In this document: positions 47,746-61,395 of the stretch, piece after piece
Numbering within the stretch: the first letter of the stretch is position 1
Layout of the letters: each line of letters starts with the position of its first letter
Notes under the pieces: model-generated
Databases searched by the model: none
Seen by the model: the letters and a program-made list of their open reading frames with translations, nothing else
What the model was told of the DNA's origin: nothing
Origin: Viscum album
Lineage: Eukaryota; Streptophyta; Magnoliopsida; Santalales; Viscaceae
Direction: 5' to 3'
Assembly (NCBI GenBank): GCA_963277665.1
Contig: OY728133.1
Location: 386,397,962 to 386,461,961, forward strand
DNA: 64,000 nt
Translations under genes and position numbers: made by a program

Positions 47746-50372
47746 TAGTAAAACCATTGGTATAATATCCCACTATAACCATCTTCCACCATCTAACACC
47801 AACACCTCATAAAAAATTCAAAACATATATTATATACGATAAAAAATTATATTTTCAACATATCACAGCAAAATTTTAATATAGAAAACATAGTTTATAA
47901 TTCACAATTAATTAGTTCATAATTTAGAAGTCAAATAAAAACACATATAAACTTAGGTGAATCATAGATAACCATCCATAAATTTGTTTCATAAATATGA
48001 AGTTAGAAATATAATGGATCAATATATTCTTTATAACCATCGGTAACATTAAGTCCATAACATTTATCATCGTAATCATGAGTTTCTTCACTTGTATCAT
48101 CACTTTATACACATTCATCGTCATCATCATCCCTGCATACCTCTAGGATTTTAAACATTGTCTCAATGTAAAAAATATAAGGATTGTATCGATGAACAAC
48201 ATGTATCAAAATCCATATATGTATATTGATTAAGTAATGTAAATAAAGGTTCCATAGATCTCCAAAATTTCTCGCGGTCCATTTGAATTATTCCACCCTC
48301 ATTCATTACTATGTTTTTATCCCTCTCTATCTATATATGGGAATCTATTGTCTCTGTATGGGCCTCTTGAAACTTGGTTCTACCAGATCTATTAGAGATG
48401 AATAATGTAATCTACTATTTAGTGGGGATGATACTCCTCCAATGTCAACATAAAAAAATATATTATGTTGGATATCAATTAATATATATTTGAAATGACC
48501 AGCTGGCATTAAGATTTTTCCCATTTCATATCAAATACTCCATATCACATTGTTCAAAATTAAAAATGAGATATCCAATTACAAAATAGTTATTGAAATT
48601 TTAAATAATTATAATAAAATTTGATATATTTTCTTGTGTATTATCAATTACAACACTTTATTCTTTCTTATTTATGCTAAAAAAATCACCTAATGCACAT
48701 GCCCTTCTATGTTCAACACCACATGCTTATAATAAAATTAAATATAAGATAAAATTATTTAATAATATTGTACTGATGACATAATTTAATTATGAAAAAA
48801 TTAATTTAAATAGATTAATTTTTTAGGTATTGGGTGATGAAAAAGGAAGGTTTTTGGTTAGTATTATATCATAATGAGTAAGTGATTTAATTTAATCTAA
48901 GTAATTTGTGGAAGGGTAGTGATATGGGGACCTTTTGAGATAAATCAAATGTTTATATAATCCTTGAAATATCTATTTTTCTATTTAAAATGGTTTAATT
49001 TTGTATTTTTTTAATTTTATATTATGGTGTGACTCAATAACCCACATTTAAATATAAAAGAATGTAATTCACATGATTTCTATTTTAAATATTATTTTAC
49101 ATTATTGGGTATGACTTGTATTGATCAAATAAAGTGGATTATATTAGATATTGATGTTTTTTTGCTTAGAACCATGGTTTCTATTGTTCTCAATTAGGAT
49201 GTTTTGATTTCGGTTATTTTTTGTTTCAATGGGTTTTGTAATTTATTATTACATTTTTCTTTCTTAATTTGTTTGGTGATTGAGTTTTTAGCCAGTGTTT
49301 GGCTTGAAGATGAATTCTGGGAATTTTATGTTAAGTATAAATATAGTGCTTATTTTGAGTCTTATGTTGATAATTTTTTATTTATTAGGAAACTATTATA
49401 TATAGTTTCCTGGGTTGGAATTAGGTTTCAGTGTTTTGGATTGGAGGGTTATTTTTTATTTTTTCTATTTTTTATAAATTTTTGGGGTATAAACGGAAAG
49501 AGGAAGTAACTTCCTAAGTGAATGACTAGTTTTATGGTTATAAAGATTTAATTGTGGTAATTTAGGGTTGAAAAATGTATATTTACTATGTAATAGACTA
49601 TTGGGATGTTATTTGAAATTCTAGAAATGATAAATGTGGTTTTTGGAATTGATGTTGTCAGGTTTGATTAGAATTCTAAGGGATGTTGTTGTATTGGATG
49701 ATAAATATTTAAAATGTCATTCATCTTGAGTTTAGAATATTGAAGCTACATATATTTTATATATATTGACGTTATAATTTTGAAAACAATTTTTTGGGGT
49801 TGTATTCTTGATAATTTGTAAGATAATGAAAAACTATTTACATATAGTTCTATAAACTATTTATAAACCACTTTTAATTAGTTTACTAAGAGTTTAAAAA
49901 TTATTTTGAAAATTTTTATTGTTTAAAACTACCATACTTTTATAGTTTACACATAAATTATAATACTTTTATCTTTTATTTTGAATTTATTTTATTTCAT
50001 TCATTTTGAGTAAGTTCATTTAGGTTTATCTTGATTTAATTTATTTCTGTAAAATTCTATTTCATTCCATTCGTTATGGATCAGTTTAGTTTATTTTTAT
50101 TTGATTTATATTAGGTAAATTCAATTTATTTATATTCATTTTTGTTTTATTTGAACCATTTCATGTAGTTTATGGTCATTTTTGTACTATTTGTATTACA
50201 TCATATCATTTTAGTTTGATTTTGGTTGATCCATATCAGTTTGATTTTGTATGTTTAATTTTTCCGTTGACATAGTTGCATTTTGAAAAAAAATTTGGTT
50301 TTTTAATTTTAAATTTAATTAAATTCAATACCAGTTTTTGTTTTATTTTTGAGCTATGTTACGTTTGTTAAG
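47745..50372. other. Unassigned insertion-like segment
   Basis: Interrupts the E4 3' LTR and ends where E6 begins. The left part (47745-48480) has a different base pattern and a decayed minus-strand ORF. An open frame of 101 codons at 49204-49509 encodes a hydrophobic, Phe-rich chain with no known motif. 49980-50330 is T-rich, with loose repeats of GGATCAGTTTAGTTTATTT-like phrases. No terminal inverted repeats or target duplication could be found by eye. Confidence 0.45.
48100..48408 (-). pseudogene. Unidentified decayed ORF
   Basis: On the minus strand, 48408 to 48163 is one frame with a single internal TAG (48331-48333). It has coding-like content unlike the surrounding DNA: pieces SNRSGRTKFQEAHTETIDS, MNEGGIIQMDREKFWRSMEP and YTYMDFDTCCSSIQSLYF. 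A shift then leads into an acidic run (CRDDDDDEC...SDDTSEETHDYDD) near 48135-48070. I do not recognise the family. A transposon protein is likely from the context; a captured host gene piece cannot be excluded. Confidence 0.4.
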
Positions 50373-52109
50373 TGTAATATAATATGATTTTAAAACAATG
50401 ACTATGCTCTATAGAATACAAGATATTCAATATCATGCTTAAATGAACTGAAAAATATTATTATATAACCATTTTAACCTATATAATAAATTGGTTGGTA
50501 TGAATATGATTAAATATTTTATTAAATAAATATAAATATCCATCTCAATATAAATTTATTGATTAATAATTTTTAAGTAAGAACTCAATTTTTATTAATG
50601 TTATTTTATTTTTCAAAAACACTTTTTATTTAAAATTGGTTTTTAATTGTTTTGTGAGTAAATATTCATAATCAATTTCTTCAAAATTTATAAATATTTT
50701 CTGATAAAAATTTTATCATTTTTGAAATCATAATTTCAGAATTATCTTTGAATGATATTCTGGTATTTCTTTGAAAAGATAGATTTTTCAATGAATAACG
50801 AAAAATACCAATTTTTATAAATTTGTTATTTTATTTCCATTAAAATGTATCATTTGAATTTTTATATAATCTAAAAGTAACATAAGTATTAATTAATAAT
50901 ATATAATTTAATTAAATTCATTCTAATCATCATTATACTTTATTTTCTTATAAGCATATTTTTAGTTTCCAAAACAAAATTCTCAAAAACGGTTTTTCGT
51001 ACTGTTTAAAGAATTTGTATTAAAAGTAATTTCCTCTACTTAAAAAAATTAATTTCATAATATTTTTCATATTATAAATCATTGGGAAAAAATTTATAAT
51101 AATACCCTGTTTATTTATCTACATTATGAAAATTTATATTAGTTATTCTTATTACCATGATAAATGGTTAATCAGGTAATTATGGTTAAAAATAAAACAA
51201 CAAAGACTAAATAATTACTCTAAAACTTGACTAAATTTTAACAGGTGAGATTATATCATCCATAATAATCCAAAAAATTTATATATGGCCTTTTTTTCAA
51301 TTTTCCATTAATTTGAAACTTTATATTATTTTATATAATGAATAGTTAAAATATTTCATTCAATTTCTTTTATTATATTTAAATTTTTACATAGGGATAA
51401 ACAAACGAATTTTTTTCTAAACATCAACATTGAGGTTAAATAATTATTTTCATCATGTTATTTTATTTTAATTTTTTTCTGTAGAAATAATTTCCTTAAA
51501 TTCTTTTGAAACACTAACACAGTGCTTGTGCAAGTAGTAAAAACTTCAATAAAATGGTATTTAAAATGATAAAAATAATACTAATAGGGAATTTTTTTGT
51601 GTTCTAAGAATTTTATAGATAAAAATTGATATTAAATATATTTTTATTCATTAAATTCAAAATAAAATTTTCTCTTATTGTTTTAAAAGTCCAATTAAAT
51701 GAATAGTTCCAAAATTTACATTAATGTTATTTTATAATAAATAATATTCTATTAATTGATTTACAATTCCTAAAAATATTATCATTATCTAGGTGAATGG
51801 GATATGGTTAAGGATATTAAATGTTGTTTATTTATGGTTCCTTTTTTCCTTATATAGTATCTATATTGAACCCTTAAGAGTAAGAAGCATTGATATCATA
51901 GTAACAGTCAAAAGCATTAATGAATAGTTAATACAAAACAATAAGAGTACAAATGAGATCCAAATCTATCCAAACTTTATTATATGATATTAATTTTTAT
52001 AATAATAACATTTAATTCTAACATTATAAATTTGGATCCATTTCAGAATAAAATCAATTTCTATAAATCTAATATTTTAAGAAATTTAAAGAGTTCCCCT
52101 CCCTACTCT

Positions 52110-52117
52110 TATAAAAG
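52110..52117 (+). promoter_or_regulatory. TATA box of E6 5' LTR
   Basis: TATAAAAG in CCCTACTCTTATAAAAGGGC, the same setting as in the E1 and E2 LTRs despite strong divergence elsewhere. Confidence 0.55.
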
Positions 52118-52459
52118 GGCTTCTATTCTTCTCATTTATTTACACTTTAAATACATTTTTTCATCCCATAAAATAAAAAATACCTTAATTAAATCTCCAT
52201 AAACATAATATCAGCCTTATTTATAGAACAATACCAACCTTCAAGCAATTATGGTATAAAGAAAAAAATGTTTTCAAAGGAAGAGGTATAGTTCTTAACC
52301 AAGCGTTTATTTATTTCTTCTTCTAACAAATTAAAATATTATTAACTCATGTTAAAATATTAACAAAATTTTCTTACATTTACTTAGATGTTTTTCTGTT
52401 ACTACAACAACCACTATCTATCTATGATTCCATCAAATGGAAAATAAAACAATTGGTTG

Positions 52460-52880
52460 GGTGTGTGTTGGATTACCACCACATGAACCAATGTATTATG
52501 TTTCTATCACTATCTCTCATGGATGGTTATAATTATGGAATTAATGTTTATGTATTATATTAATAAAATCTTAATAATTATTAAAGGATAATATATAATT
52601 TTATTTCCTACCTTTCCATTCACTAATTTATGATTATGTCATTCATGCGCACATGTGAACTACCACCTCCATGAAGCGATGTGATTAATTTTTGATCACC
52701 ACATCACATGAATCATATATATAAGTATATGTAAATAAATTATATGGTATTTAATATATATTTATCATTTTTATAGTAAATTAATATTTATCTTATTTCC
52801 ATAATGATGATTGCGTAATGGAAACGTTACTCATGCGTGCGTACAACCAACCATCTCCATGATTGAAACATAATTAATTT
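52460..52880 (+). repeat. Phased motif array in E6 5' LTR (three copies)
   Basis: TTACCACCACATGAACCAATG at 52473, CTACCACCTCCATGAAGCGATG at 52660 (preceded by CATGCGCACATG), and CAACCATCTCCATGATTG-like at 52848 (preceded by CATGCGTGCGTAC). Spacings 187 and 188 bp. Confidence 0.7.
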
Positions 52881-55548
52881 TTCATAACCATATTAAATTA
52901 TTTTTTTTAAAAAGTATATTTGATGTATAAAAATAATAATTATGTTATTATTATTATTCTAAAGATGATGGAATAATAACCCCTTTTATCAGGGTAAAAA
53001 TGCCTAATTTATTATGAAATTATGAACCAAACACCCCCAAAACAGTAGATATGGACGTAACAAATTGACTAATTAAATATATCATTATAAAAAATGAAAC
53101 AAATATTTTAATGATAAATAATTAAACCTATAAAAATTTCTTAAAAAATTACATAATCTACTTATGTTTATAATTTAGTATTTGATGGACATACATGAAA
53201 TGTGTGGACTCAAGGTAAGGGATTTAATCTCAATTCTCATTTATTGGAGAATATTTTAATGTTATTCACCTAGTTTCAATTATAAGTTTTATATAGTACC
53301 AATTTTACATGTTATATGATTAATCCATTATAAATCATGGTATTTTATGTTCAAATTTCAATTACTTCATCAAAGGGGATTGGACCTGAAAATTACTAAC
53401 TGGAAAAGGGTTCATAACTCAATTTTTATTCGTTTGGGTTATAAATTCCTTTTATTGACTTTTTTATTCTATAATTATGTGAAAATGTATCTATAAAATT
53501 TATTTATTCATTATTTACACTTATTTTTTTGTATTTTAATTTTTTACCCATAATATCTGCATTGATTAATTCTTAATTTAATGATATGATCATTGTATGG
53601 GTTATTCATCTCAAATTCCTTTTCCTTGGGACATACATATATAATATACACATATATTATTTTACAAGATGTATATAATTACCATTTGATAAGTTATATC
53701 TGAAATATTCTTAGTTTAGTGCTATTTAAATTTCAATTTTATTTTATTCGTTCATGAGGCCAATGATTAAAGATTTACCAAAGTGGAAAAGGAAATTTGT
53801 TATAATCTCCATTATTTTAGGGATTGTTCATGTTCATGTTTCCTTAGGGGGGAAATCATAAGATATTATTTTAAAAAACCAAATATATTTTATTATACTC
53901 TAGTTATGAATTTTATTTATAGGATTAATTTCCACTCCCTTATTTATTTAGGAAACATTAAAAAAGTTGTATGTATGTGATACTGATCGAGTATCTTCTC
54001 TTAGATAAGAAATCGTTTTCTTCCAAATCATTGAATTATAATTTTTTTAAAAATGTTCTTTTATAAAGGTAAATTACTTCCTCAATCAATTTCACATTAT
54101 ATTTTAATATAGTTTAAAATAAATTAAAAGGAAATTTCTTATATTTTTCTAAATGAGTCACTTTAGAATCCCTTTACAATTTTTTTGAAAAGAATGTTTA
54201 ATTATAACATTTAAAACATAAACATATTTTACATTATAAATTACCATAATTTTATTCTACGATTAATTTATAGTTTTCCATGGTTATTTTCCATGAAAAT
54301 TATTTTCACATTTTTATTTGTTTTTAAAAGTGATTTTAAATTTAAAAATTCGTATTTTTTCAAGAATGATTCATATGATATTTTAATGGTACTACCATCC
54401 ATCAATTCTAATAACCCTTGAATATAGTTATTAAATAATCGTAATATTCTATAATGTTACCATCATCCTTATTTCAATGTATTTTTTTTAGTTTTTTAAA
54501 ATATATTTTCATGGAAATAGTTTATTTTCCAAGGGTTAGTTTATTTATGAATGGAAAAATGGATTTTTAAATGTGTTTTATGATGAGATGAAATATCTAT
54601 ATACTTTATTCATGTTATAGTTCTTGGAAACTATTTATTATCATGGGTGTTTTCCTTATCAACCAATTATTTTTGGGTGTATTATTTATCAAGGATTGGT
54701 GGTTCCATTATAAACCCTTGACTGGTGGGTCCTTAATAGACATCAAATTCAGAGGGTATGGATGTCGACAGTAAGGTTATTCCTTTTATAAGATTGATTT
54801 TAAGAGTGATATGGAAATTATGTCCCATGTTATTTACACATTTTATCTATGATTTATATGTATTTTTAGGAAAATAATATGATTTCCAAAAGAAAGATAT
54901 GATGTTTAAGATTAAAGAAAAGTTTTTTCTACTTCTTATGGTTGAAAAGATATAGTTTTTTAATGATTCAATTGATCAATATTGACATATAATGGCTCAT
55001 GATTATTTTTTCATATGCTACATTAATTTGTTTAATTCAATACTACATGTTTCATGATTGATGATCCAGGTATTTATGGATATGAATTTTCATTTTTTAT
55101 GTTCAATGATTATGTCATCGTAGTTTTATGATCATCTCACTCTCACTAATTAAATTCACTTATTAACGCAAATTTTTATCCTAACCATGAATTTGATATC
55201 ACCCTTAATATGTATCCATTTCCCCTTGTTATGAATTGTGATGATAAATGATTTTAGTCAATAAAGGTTTAATATGTTATGATATTTTTGGGGATGTTGA
55301 AGAAAAAAAATTGAATATTAAACGACGTGTATGGTGGAATAAATACTCTCTTAAAGTCATTGGTGTTGTTTATGTAAGAGTTTTTCCAAATTCACTAAAT
55401 CTAAAAACCTAAAATTTCAATGTGTATTTATGTTATCCAATAACTACTTTTCATTTTTTATGGTTTGGATGAAATAAATTGGGTCACATTTATTAGTATA
55501 AAATTGATAAATGCAATGTTTATGTTTCATCCACCAAATCCATACAGT

Positions 55549-55562
55549 TTTTATTAGAGTAG
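55549..55562 (+). other. E6 primer-binding site (worn)
   Basis: TTTATTAGAGTAGG two bases after the LTR end, against TGGTATCAGAGT in E2. The next bases (GTTTAGATAATTTTATAG) match those after the E1 site, which supports the placement. Confidence 0.6.
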
Positions 55563-56641
55563 GGTTTAGATAATTTTATAGATTTTGATGATTTCATGTG
55601 AGGTTATCTTAACAGTTATGGAAACCATCATGGGTTTTGAAGTTTAAGGTTGATATTAAGTTAAAATTCTTATACACCCATTTTAGGTTTGAAGTGATTG
55701 TAATTTTTGGAGATTAATGCTATCTTGGGATACATTTTTATTGGTTTTGGTATATATAACCCTTATGTTTAAAGTGAATTTTTATTTTGGAAAAATGGTA
55801 TTACATTTTTATATATGTAATATAATATTTATTTAATAAAATTTGTGGATTAAAATTTTCTTTAATGGTAATATTATTGAGGTTACTTGGGATATAAAGT
55901 TATGAAATGACCTAATAATAACTTTGGTTGTTTTTCTTGATCCTTTGGTGATTGAGGTTTTATTTCTTAATATAATTATTTATTGATTTTGGGAATTATA
56001 TTACCTTTTTCTAACCATTTTGGGTTTTCTTAAATTTTGAAATATACAAAAAATATATTGTTACCCTTTTGTATATTATATGATTCCATAGAAGTTAAAT
56101 CTAGTGATTTATGCATGAAAATTTCATCTTTAATACTCATCATTTGGAGAAAAATATGAGATTATGGTGGAAATTGATTAAATTATCAAATTATTCTTGG
56201 AGTTTAAGTTCATTTCCTTATGATTTTTGTTTATACAATAAATTAATTCCTTATATCTAGATTGAAGGATTGTGAATAAAAAAATTTATGATATTGACTT
56301 CATATGTGATAAATCTATAGTGCATTCACCCATGACATATTTATGATTTTTTGGTCATTAAAATTATACTAACCATGTTATATATCACTCCATATTGTCC
56401 TTAGACATTATTTTTCACTTTTATTTTTATACCTTCAATTCCCACTAATTTTATCCTATTTGAAAGCCTATTTTTTGTTATTTGAGATGACCTTTATATT
56501 TCTCATTCCATATATTTTTGAGGATATTTTGTTAACCATTTTTATGATGGGGATTTCCTCAAAGGAATTTCCAAATGTCAAACCCGTAAATACTAAAAAA
56601 AGTTAAAATTTTTCAGATTCAATTTATTAAATAGAGGTGAA
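55563..56641 (+). other. E6 interior, non-coding
   Basis: About 1.1 kb of T-rich sequence with no gag or pol remains. It ends with a short purine-rich tract AATAGAGGTGAA (56630-56641), the worn polypurine tract. Confidence 0.6.
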
Positions 56642-58719
56642 TGTAACATGCTGAGATTTTAAAATAAATTCTTTGTTTAATAGAATACAAGATATGATAG
56701 ATCGAGCCTAAATGAACCAGAATATATTAGTATATAACTGTTATAACATTTCCTTTAAATTGGATACTATGGATATTATTAAAAAAATTATTACATAAAT
56801 ATAATGTCTGTACTTAATATAAATCTATTAGATAATGATTTATAAATAATAAATCCATTTTTATTAAATCCATTTCATTCTTCAAAAATATGTTTTCTTC
56901 AAAATACTTTTTTATTTATTTTTTTGAGAAAATGATTATAATATATTTATTGATTTTTTTATAAAAATTTAATTAATAATAAGGATATAATTTTTTAAAT
57001 AAACATATTAAAATAATATTTGGATAAAAGTTTGGTATTTTTATGAAAAGATTGAATATTTATGAATAGTGGAAAATACCAATTTTTTTGTAAAACTCTT
57101 ATTTTATATTCATTAAAAAGTATCAATATTGTTTTAATTAATTATAAAATTTACATAATAATTATATAATTAGATATAATATAATTAAGTTCATTTTAAT
57201 CATAATTATAACTTATTTTGGTATAACTATATTTTTGGGCTTAAAAACAGATTTTTCTAAAAACTAATTTTCATTGTGTTTAATTGAATTTATATTAAAT
57301 ATAATTTCATATACTTATATAAATTGAATCCTGAAAAAATTGATTCTATATTTAAAATCATTGGGTGAAAATTTGTTAGATATTTTTCTTATATTTTATG
57401 ACATTATAAATAGTAACTTTAGAAATTTTTTATTACCACTTTAAATAGTGAATTAAGTAATTATGGTTTAAAATAAAATGATTATGAATAAATAAGGTAC
57501 CTATATCTATCATTAATTTTATTGGATGAGTTTATCTCATCCATAATCTTCAAAAATTTCAATATATGGCCTTTATTTTCATTTTCCATGACTTTTACCC
57601 TTTATATTATTTTATATAAATAAAAGTCAAAAATATCATTCTCTTAGTTATATTATCTTTAAATTTTTACATAGAGATTAAGAGAGAATAGGTTCTATTA
57701 TAAAGCATAATTTTAAATACAAATGATCATTTTCATCATGTTAATTTATTTTTAATTTTCATTGAATAAATAATTACCTTAAATACTTATGTAATTCTAA
57801 CACATAGCTTGTACAGGAAGGAAAAAATAATTTGATTTTGAAAACTCCAGAAATAATATTATTTAAAGGGGTTTTTTGATTACAAGATATTTTTATATTT
57901 TTATGAAATATTATATAGGTTTCTATTAGTTGGATTCAAATTCCATTTTTAATATTATTTTTAAAATTAATATTTAATGAATAGTTACGAATTGGAAATA
58001 ATGATATTTTATTTTAAATAATATTTTATTAAATGATTTAAAATTATAAAAAACTTTTCTTCAACTATTTTAAGGATATTTGGTTATTTACATCAACCAT
58101 GGTTCATTTATGGGATGTTTTTCCTTTTATATTAACTATATTAACCCCTTATGAAAAAACATTGATATCACTATAATGATCAAAAGGGTTAACGAATGGT
58201 TAAAAAAAGAAAAGGGTAAACATTTGATCAAAATTTGTGTTAATTTTATTGGATGATATTATTTATACTTATACTCATATTATGTTATAATATTATAAAT
58301 TTGGTTCTATTTTGGAATCAAAATTAATTTATATTAATTTAATATTTTTCAAAATTCTAAGAGTGCCTCTCCCCTCAATTATACGGTCATATCTTATTCT
58401 AATTATTTCATACATGAAAATTCTTTTTCATAAGAAAATAACTTCCCAAATTCCTTATTTACATCATTATACACATCATATACAACTTAGTTAGGGCATA
58501 ATATTGACCATATGTGTTTCAAGGTGTAATGAAAATGAGGTTTTCCGATGAACAGGTATAGCTCTTAACCAAGTGTTTTTGTTTTATTTCACTTCAAAAA
58601 CCATCAAATATTAATAACCATGATAATTTAATAACAACGCTATCTTCCATATACTTAAGTGTTGTTATGTTATTATTACATCCTATATTCATCTACTCTT
58701 CCATCAAATGGGAAATTAA

Positions 58720-58985
58720 TACATTACTCATGTGTACGACAACTTATCGCCTCACGAACTGATGTAATTGATTTTATTTTACCGTCTCTCAATGATGACT
58801 ATAATTATTGAATCAAATTATTTATATTATATTAATGAATTATTAATAATTATAAGACGATAATATGTAATTTAATTTCTTACCTTCTCTTTCACTAAAA
58901 AATGATGACGTTGTTCATGCGTACATGAGAGAAAAATGGAAACATTACTCATGCATACGTATGACCTACCATCCCCATGATTATA
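58720..58985 (+). repeat. Phased motif array in E6 3' LTR (two full copies, one broken)
   Basis: CTTATCGCCTCACGAACTGATG at 58743 and CTACCATCCCCATGATTATA-like at 58966 (preceded by CATGCATACGTATGAC). Between them, at 58915-58928, GTTCATGCGTACATGAGA is the leading half of a copy that lost its core, which explains the odd spacing of about 223 bp. Confidence 0.6.
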
Positions 58986-59520
58986 ACATTATTAATTCAT
59001 CATAACCATATTAATTGAATGGTTTAAAAAAATATAATTTATTTATACAAATAATAATTATTTCTAGATTATTATTATTGATATTATGGAACATTAAACC
59101 CTTTGACCATGGTCAACATGTTGATTTTATTTTGAAATTATGAACTAAACCTCCTCAAAACACCCAATATGTTCATGACTTATTAAGTAATTAAATATGT
59201 AATTGTAATAAATGAATTTTTTAATGTTAAATATAAAAACTTTGAAAGTATTCTTAAATAAGTAAATAATTGATTTTATTTTATTTTACAAGAGTTAAAG
59301 AAATAAAAACATAAAAATTATGGACTCGAGGCAAGAGATTTCTTCTCCATTCCCCTTAATTAAGGAACATTTTAATGTCATACACATAATTTATTTTATA
59401 TGTTCTATATACTTCCCCCATTAACATATTAAATCATGAATCCATTATAATTTATGTTATTTTGTTTTTTAATTTTAATTACATCATTCAAGGGGATTTT
59501 ACTTGAAGGTTACCATGTGG

Positions 59521-59525
59521 TACAA
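59521..59525. repeat. Left flank of E8 (presumed target duplication)
   Basis: TACAA directly before the E8 LTR end; its partner would lie beyond the right edge of the window. Confidence 0.35.
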
Positions 59526-61154
59526 TGTAACACCCCGACCCTAGAAGCCCGGAGTCGGTTCATTATTACATAACATTGGCATGATTACAATGAATCATGT
59601 CTCGAACGACCGATCAGTTTAAAAGTCTTGGAAATTAGATTATATATATAATTGTTACATTATACTTTATAACATAAAACACTACCTAAATAATCCTTTG
59701 AGAACTCCATTATTCCCATAAAATAACCCTACATATCAATCATAAAACACTTTTTGGGATATTTGGAAAATAAAAAATAAGAAATGGGAGATCTCAAATG
59801 CTCAGTAAGAGTAAGAAATACAACGAATGATAACATAAAAATAAGGCATGGTGAATAATTGAAAACACATTCCTTTACCAATCATAAACATGAACAATTT
59901 ACGATAGGAATATGATCTGAGTAAATAATGCCATACTAAAACATAGTCAGGGGTATTATACTAGTCGAATAACCACATGAACCATCATTATTGTTTTCAT
60001 AATGAGGGAATGTATAATGCAGGAAATTAGGAAACATTTTTACAATACCTTAGACAAGACATAAAAAAAATGATTAAGGCCTTTGAAAAAAAACATATCT
60101 AAAAATGGGAAAGGCCTCATCCAATTCGACAAATAATTGTTTCATGAGTCCCAATGATGAATAGAAGAGCTATAACGGGCTCCACTCGTCACTTAATAAG
60201 TCCAATAAATTCCTCATATGAAAATTTTGAAACATAGAATAAATATTCAGATTAAAACTTGAGTACGAAATGTCAATACTTTAACCATAAACCGTGAATG
60301 GTATAAAAAACATCCATAATCAAACATATCACAAAACTTTATATACAATATGGAATATTTGTATAATAATAAATCAACTTCAAACAAGTATAAAATTTAT
60401 CAAAGGATGTTGATATAGTTGAAATCAAAACTATTTGAGGGAAATATCTCTTTCTATTTTGAAATAATTTAAGAGTAACATAATTTAAAATAAATTTATT
60501 TTGTAAATATTCTTATAATATTTTAATGGATATTTCAATGATGTTATAAAGGAAGAAAATAGTTGCACCCACCATATAAGTTAAAGAAAGACATTCTTAA
60601 ATTAATTTTGATGACAAGGTCATAAGGTACCTAGTTTTGAAAACAACAGAAAGATTCTTTTCAAAATATATAAGGTCAAAGAAGAGTATAAATTACTTTA
60701 ACCCCTAGTATAGTAAATATTAAATATTTTTTCAAAATATATTTTTAAGAAAACACGGATGTGGATGCTAAAGAGGTCTCGGTAGATACTTACATATCAA
60801 CAACCTCAGATAAGTAAAGAGATTCTAAAATTAACCATTACCTTGTACTTTTAATTAGTTGATGGTATTTTAAACTCAAATATAATAGGTAAAACATTTT
60901 TATTAGATTATAAAATAACTATATACATAAATATGATATCATATATGATCCTCTAATATTTCTTTGTTAATAATATTTCTGCAGTATCATAGTTCCGGGT
61001 GTTAATTGATTCATTTTACATTATACGATTGGTTGTGTAAGCCATGTATGTTATGGATAGGATGCATTTGATTCATATAAAAATGATATTAAGTTCTTAA
61101 ACATTACTTTTAATCATAAAATTAAAATTATTCTTTAATGATAACGATGGCGAA

Positions 61155-61395
61155 TGAATCTCATCGCGTTCGTGAAGACGGTAATCCGTACAAATGCACG
61201 AGCGACAATATCATTATATTGATGGTGAAATCATATGTAATTGGATGGTATATCATATATAAATATTCATTAAAATTTTATATTTATTATTTACATCATT
61301 TATACTCTTTATTATACCCATCCAAATAATGAAGTGTTTGAATAAAAAATTACACCACCATGTGGAGACAATAAGCCGTACGTACGCACATACGG
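61155..61395 (-). repeat. Phased motif array in E8 LTR (two copies)
   Basis: Minus strand: GCGTACGTACGGCTTATTGT followed by CTCCACATGGTGGTG (about 61390-61355), and GGATTACCGTCTTCACGAAC followed by GCGATGAGATT (about 61187-61157). Spacing about 189 bp. The first copy keeps the CGTACGTACG leader in perfect form. Confidence 0.7.

Larger units (their letters stand above)
50373..55546 (+). repeat. E6 5' LTR
   Basis: Starts TGTAATATAATATG and ends AAATCCATACA, a TG...CA-type terminus. About 5.2 kb, the longest LTR here. Landmarks: TATA box 52110-52117, three phased motifs at 52473, 52660 and 52848, GGACTCAAGGTAAGGG at 53203-53218, and the end island near 54690-54740. ORFs 51984-52202 and 53783-53980 are chance openings. 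Confidence 0.78.
50373..59525 (+). mobile_element. E6: old long-LTR element with short non-coding interior
   Basis: 5' LTR 50373-55546, interior 55547-56641 of only about 1.1 kb, 3' LTR from 56642 to the E8 insertion at 59525. The two LTRs agree by eye in roughly seven of ten bases, so it is very old. No protein remains were found inside. The bases after the primer site (GGGTTTAGATAATTTTATAG) match those in E1, so it belongs to the same wider lineage and is a LARD-like derivative. Confidence 0.75.
56642..59525 (+). repeat. E6 3' LTR, left part
   Basis: Starts TGTAACATGCTG. It runs parallel to 50373-53380 (shared AATAGAATACAAGATAT near the start, AAATTTTTACATAGAGAT, GGACTCGAGGCAAGAG at 59323-59338) and stops at the E8 LTR. 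The remainder should lie right of the E8 element, outside the window. Its TATA region near 58378 is no longer consensus. Confidence 0.75.

Noticed and set aside
47771..47780. CACTATAACC as the end of a CACTA transposon
   Set aside because: No inverted partner was found within several kb, and the nearby decayed ORF shows no recognised CACTA transposase motif.
48110..48135. CATCATCATC microsatellite
   Set aside because: Only a few units; part of the acidic-run coding of the decayed minus-strand ORF.
49204..49509. 101-codon hydrophobic ORF as a membrane protein gene
   Set aside because: T-rich plus-strand sequence yields Phe- and Leu-rich frames by composition; no start context, family motif or neighbouring exon.
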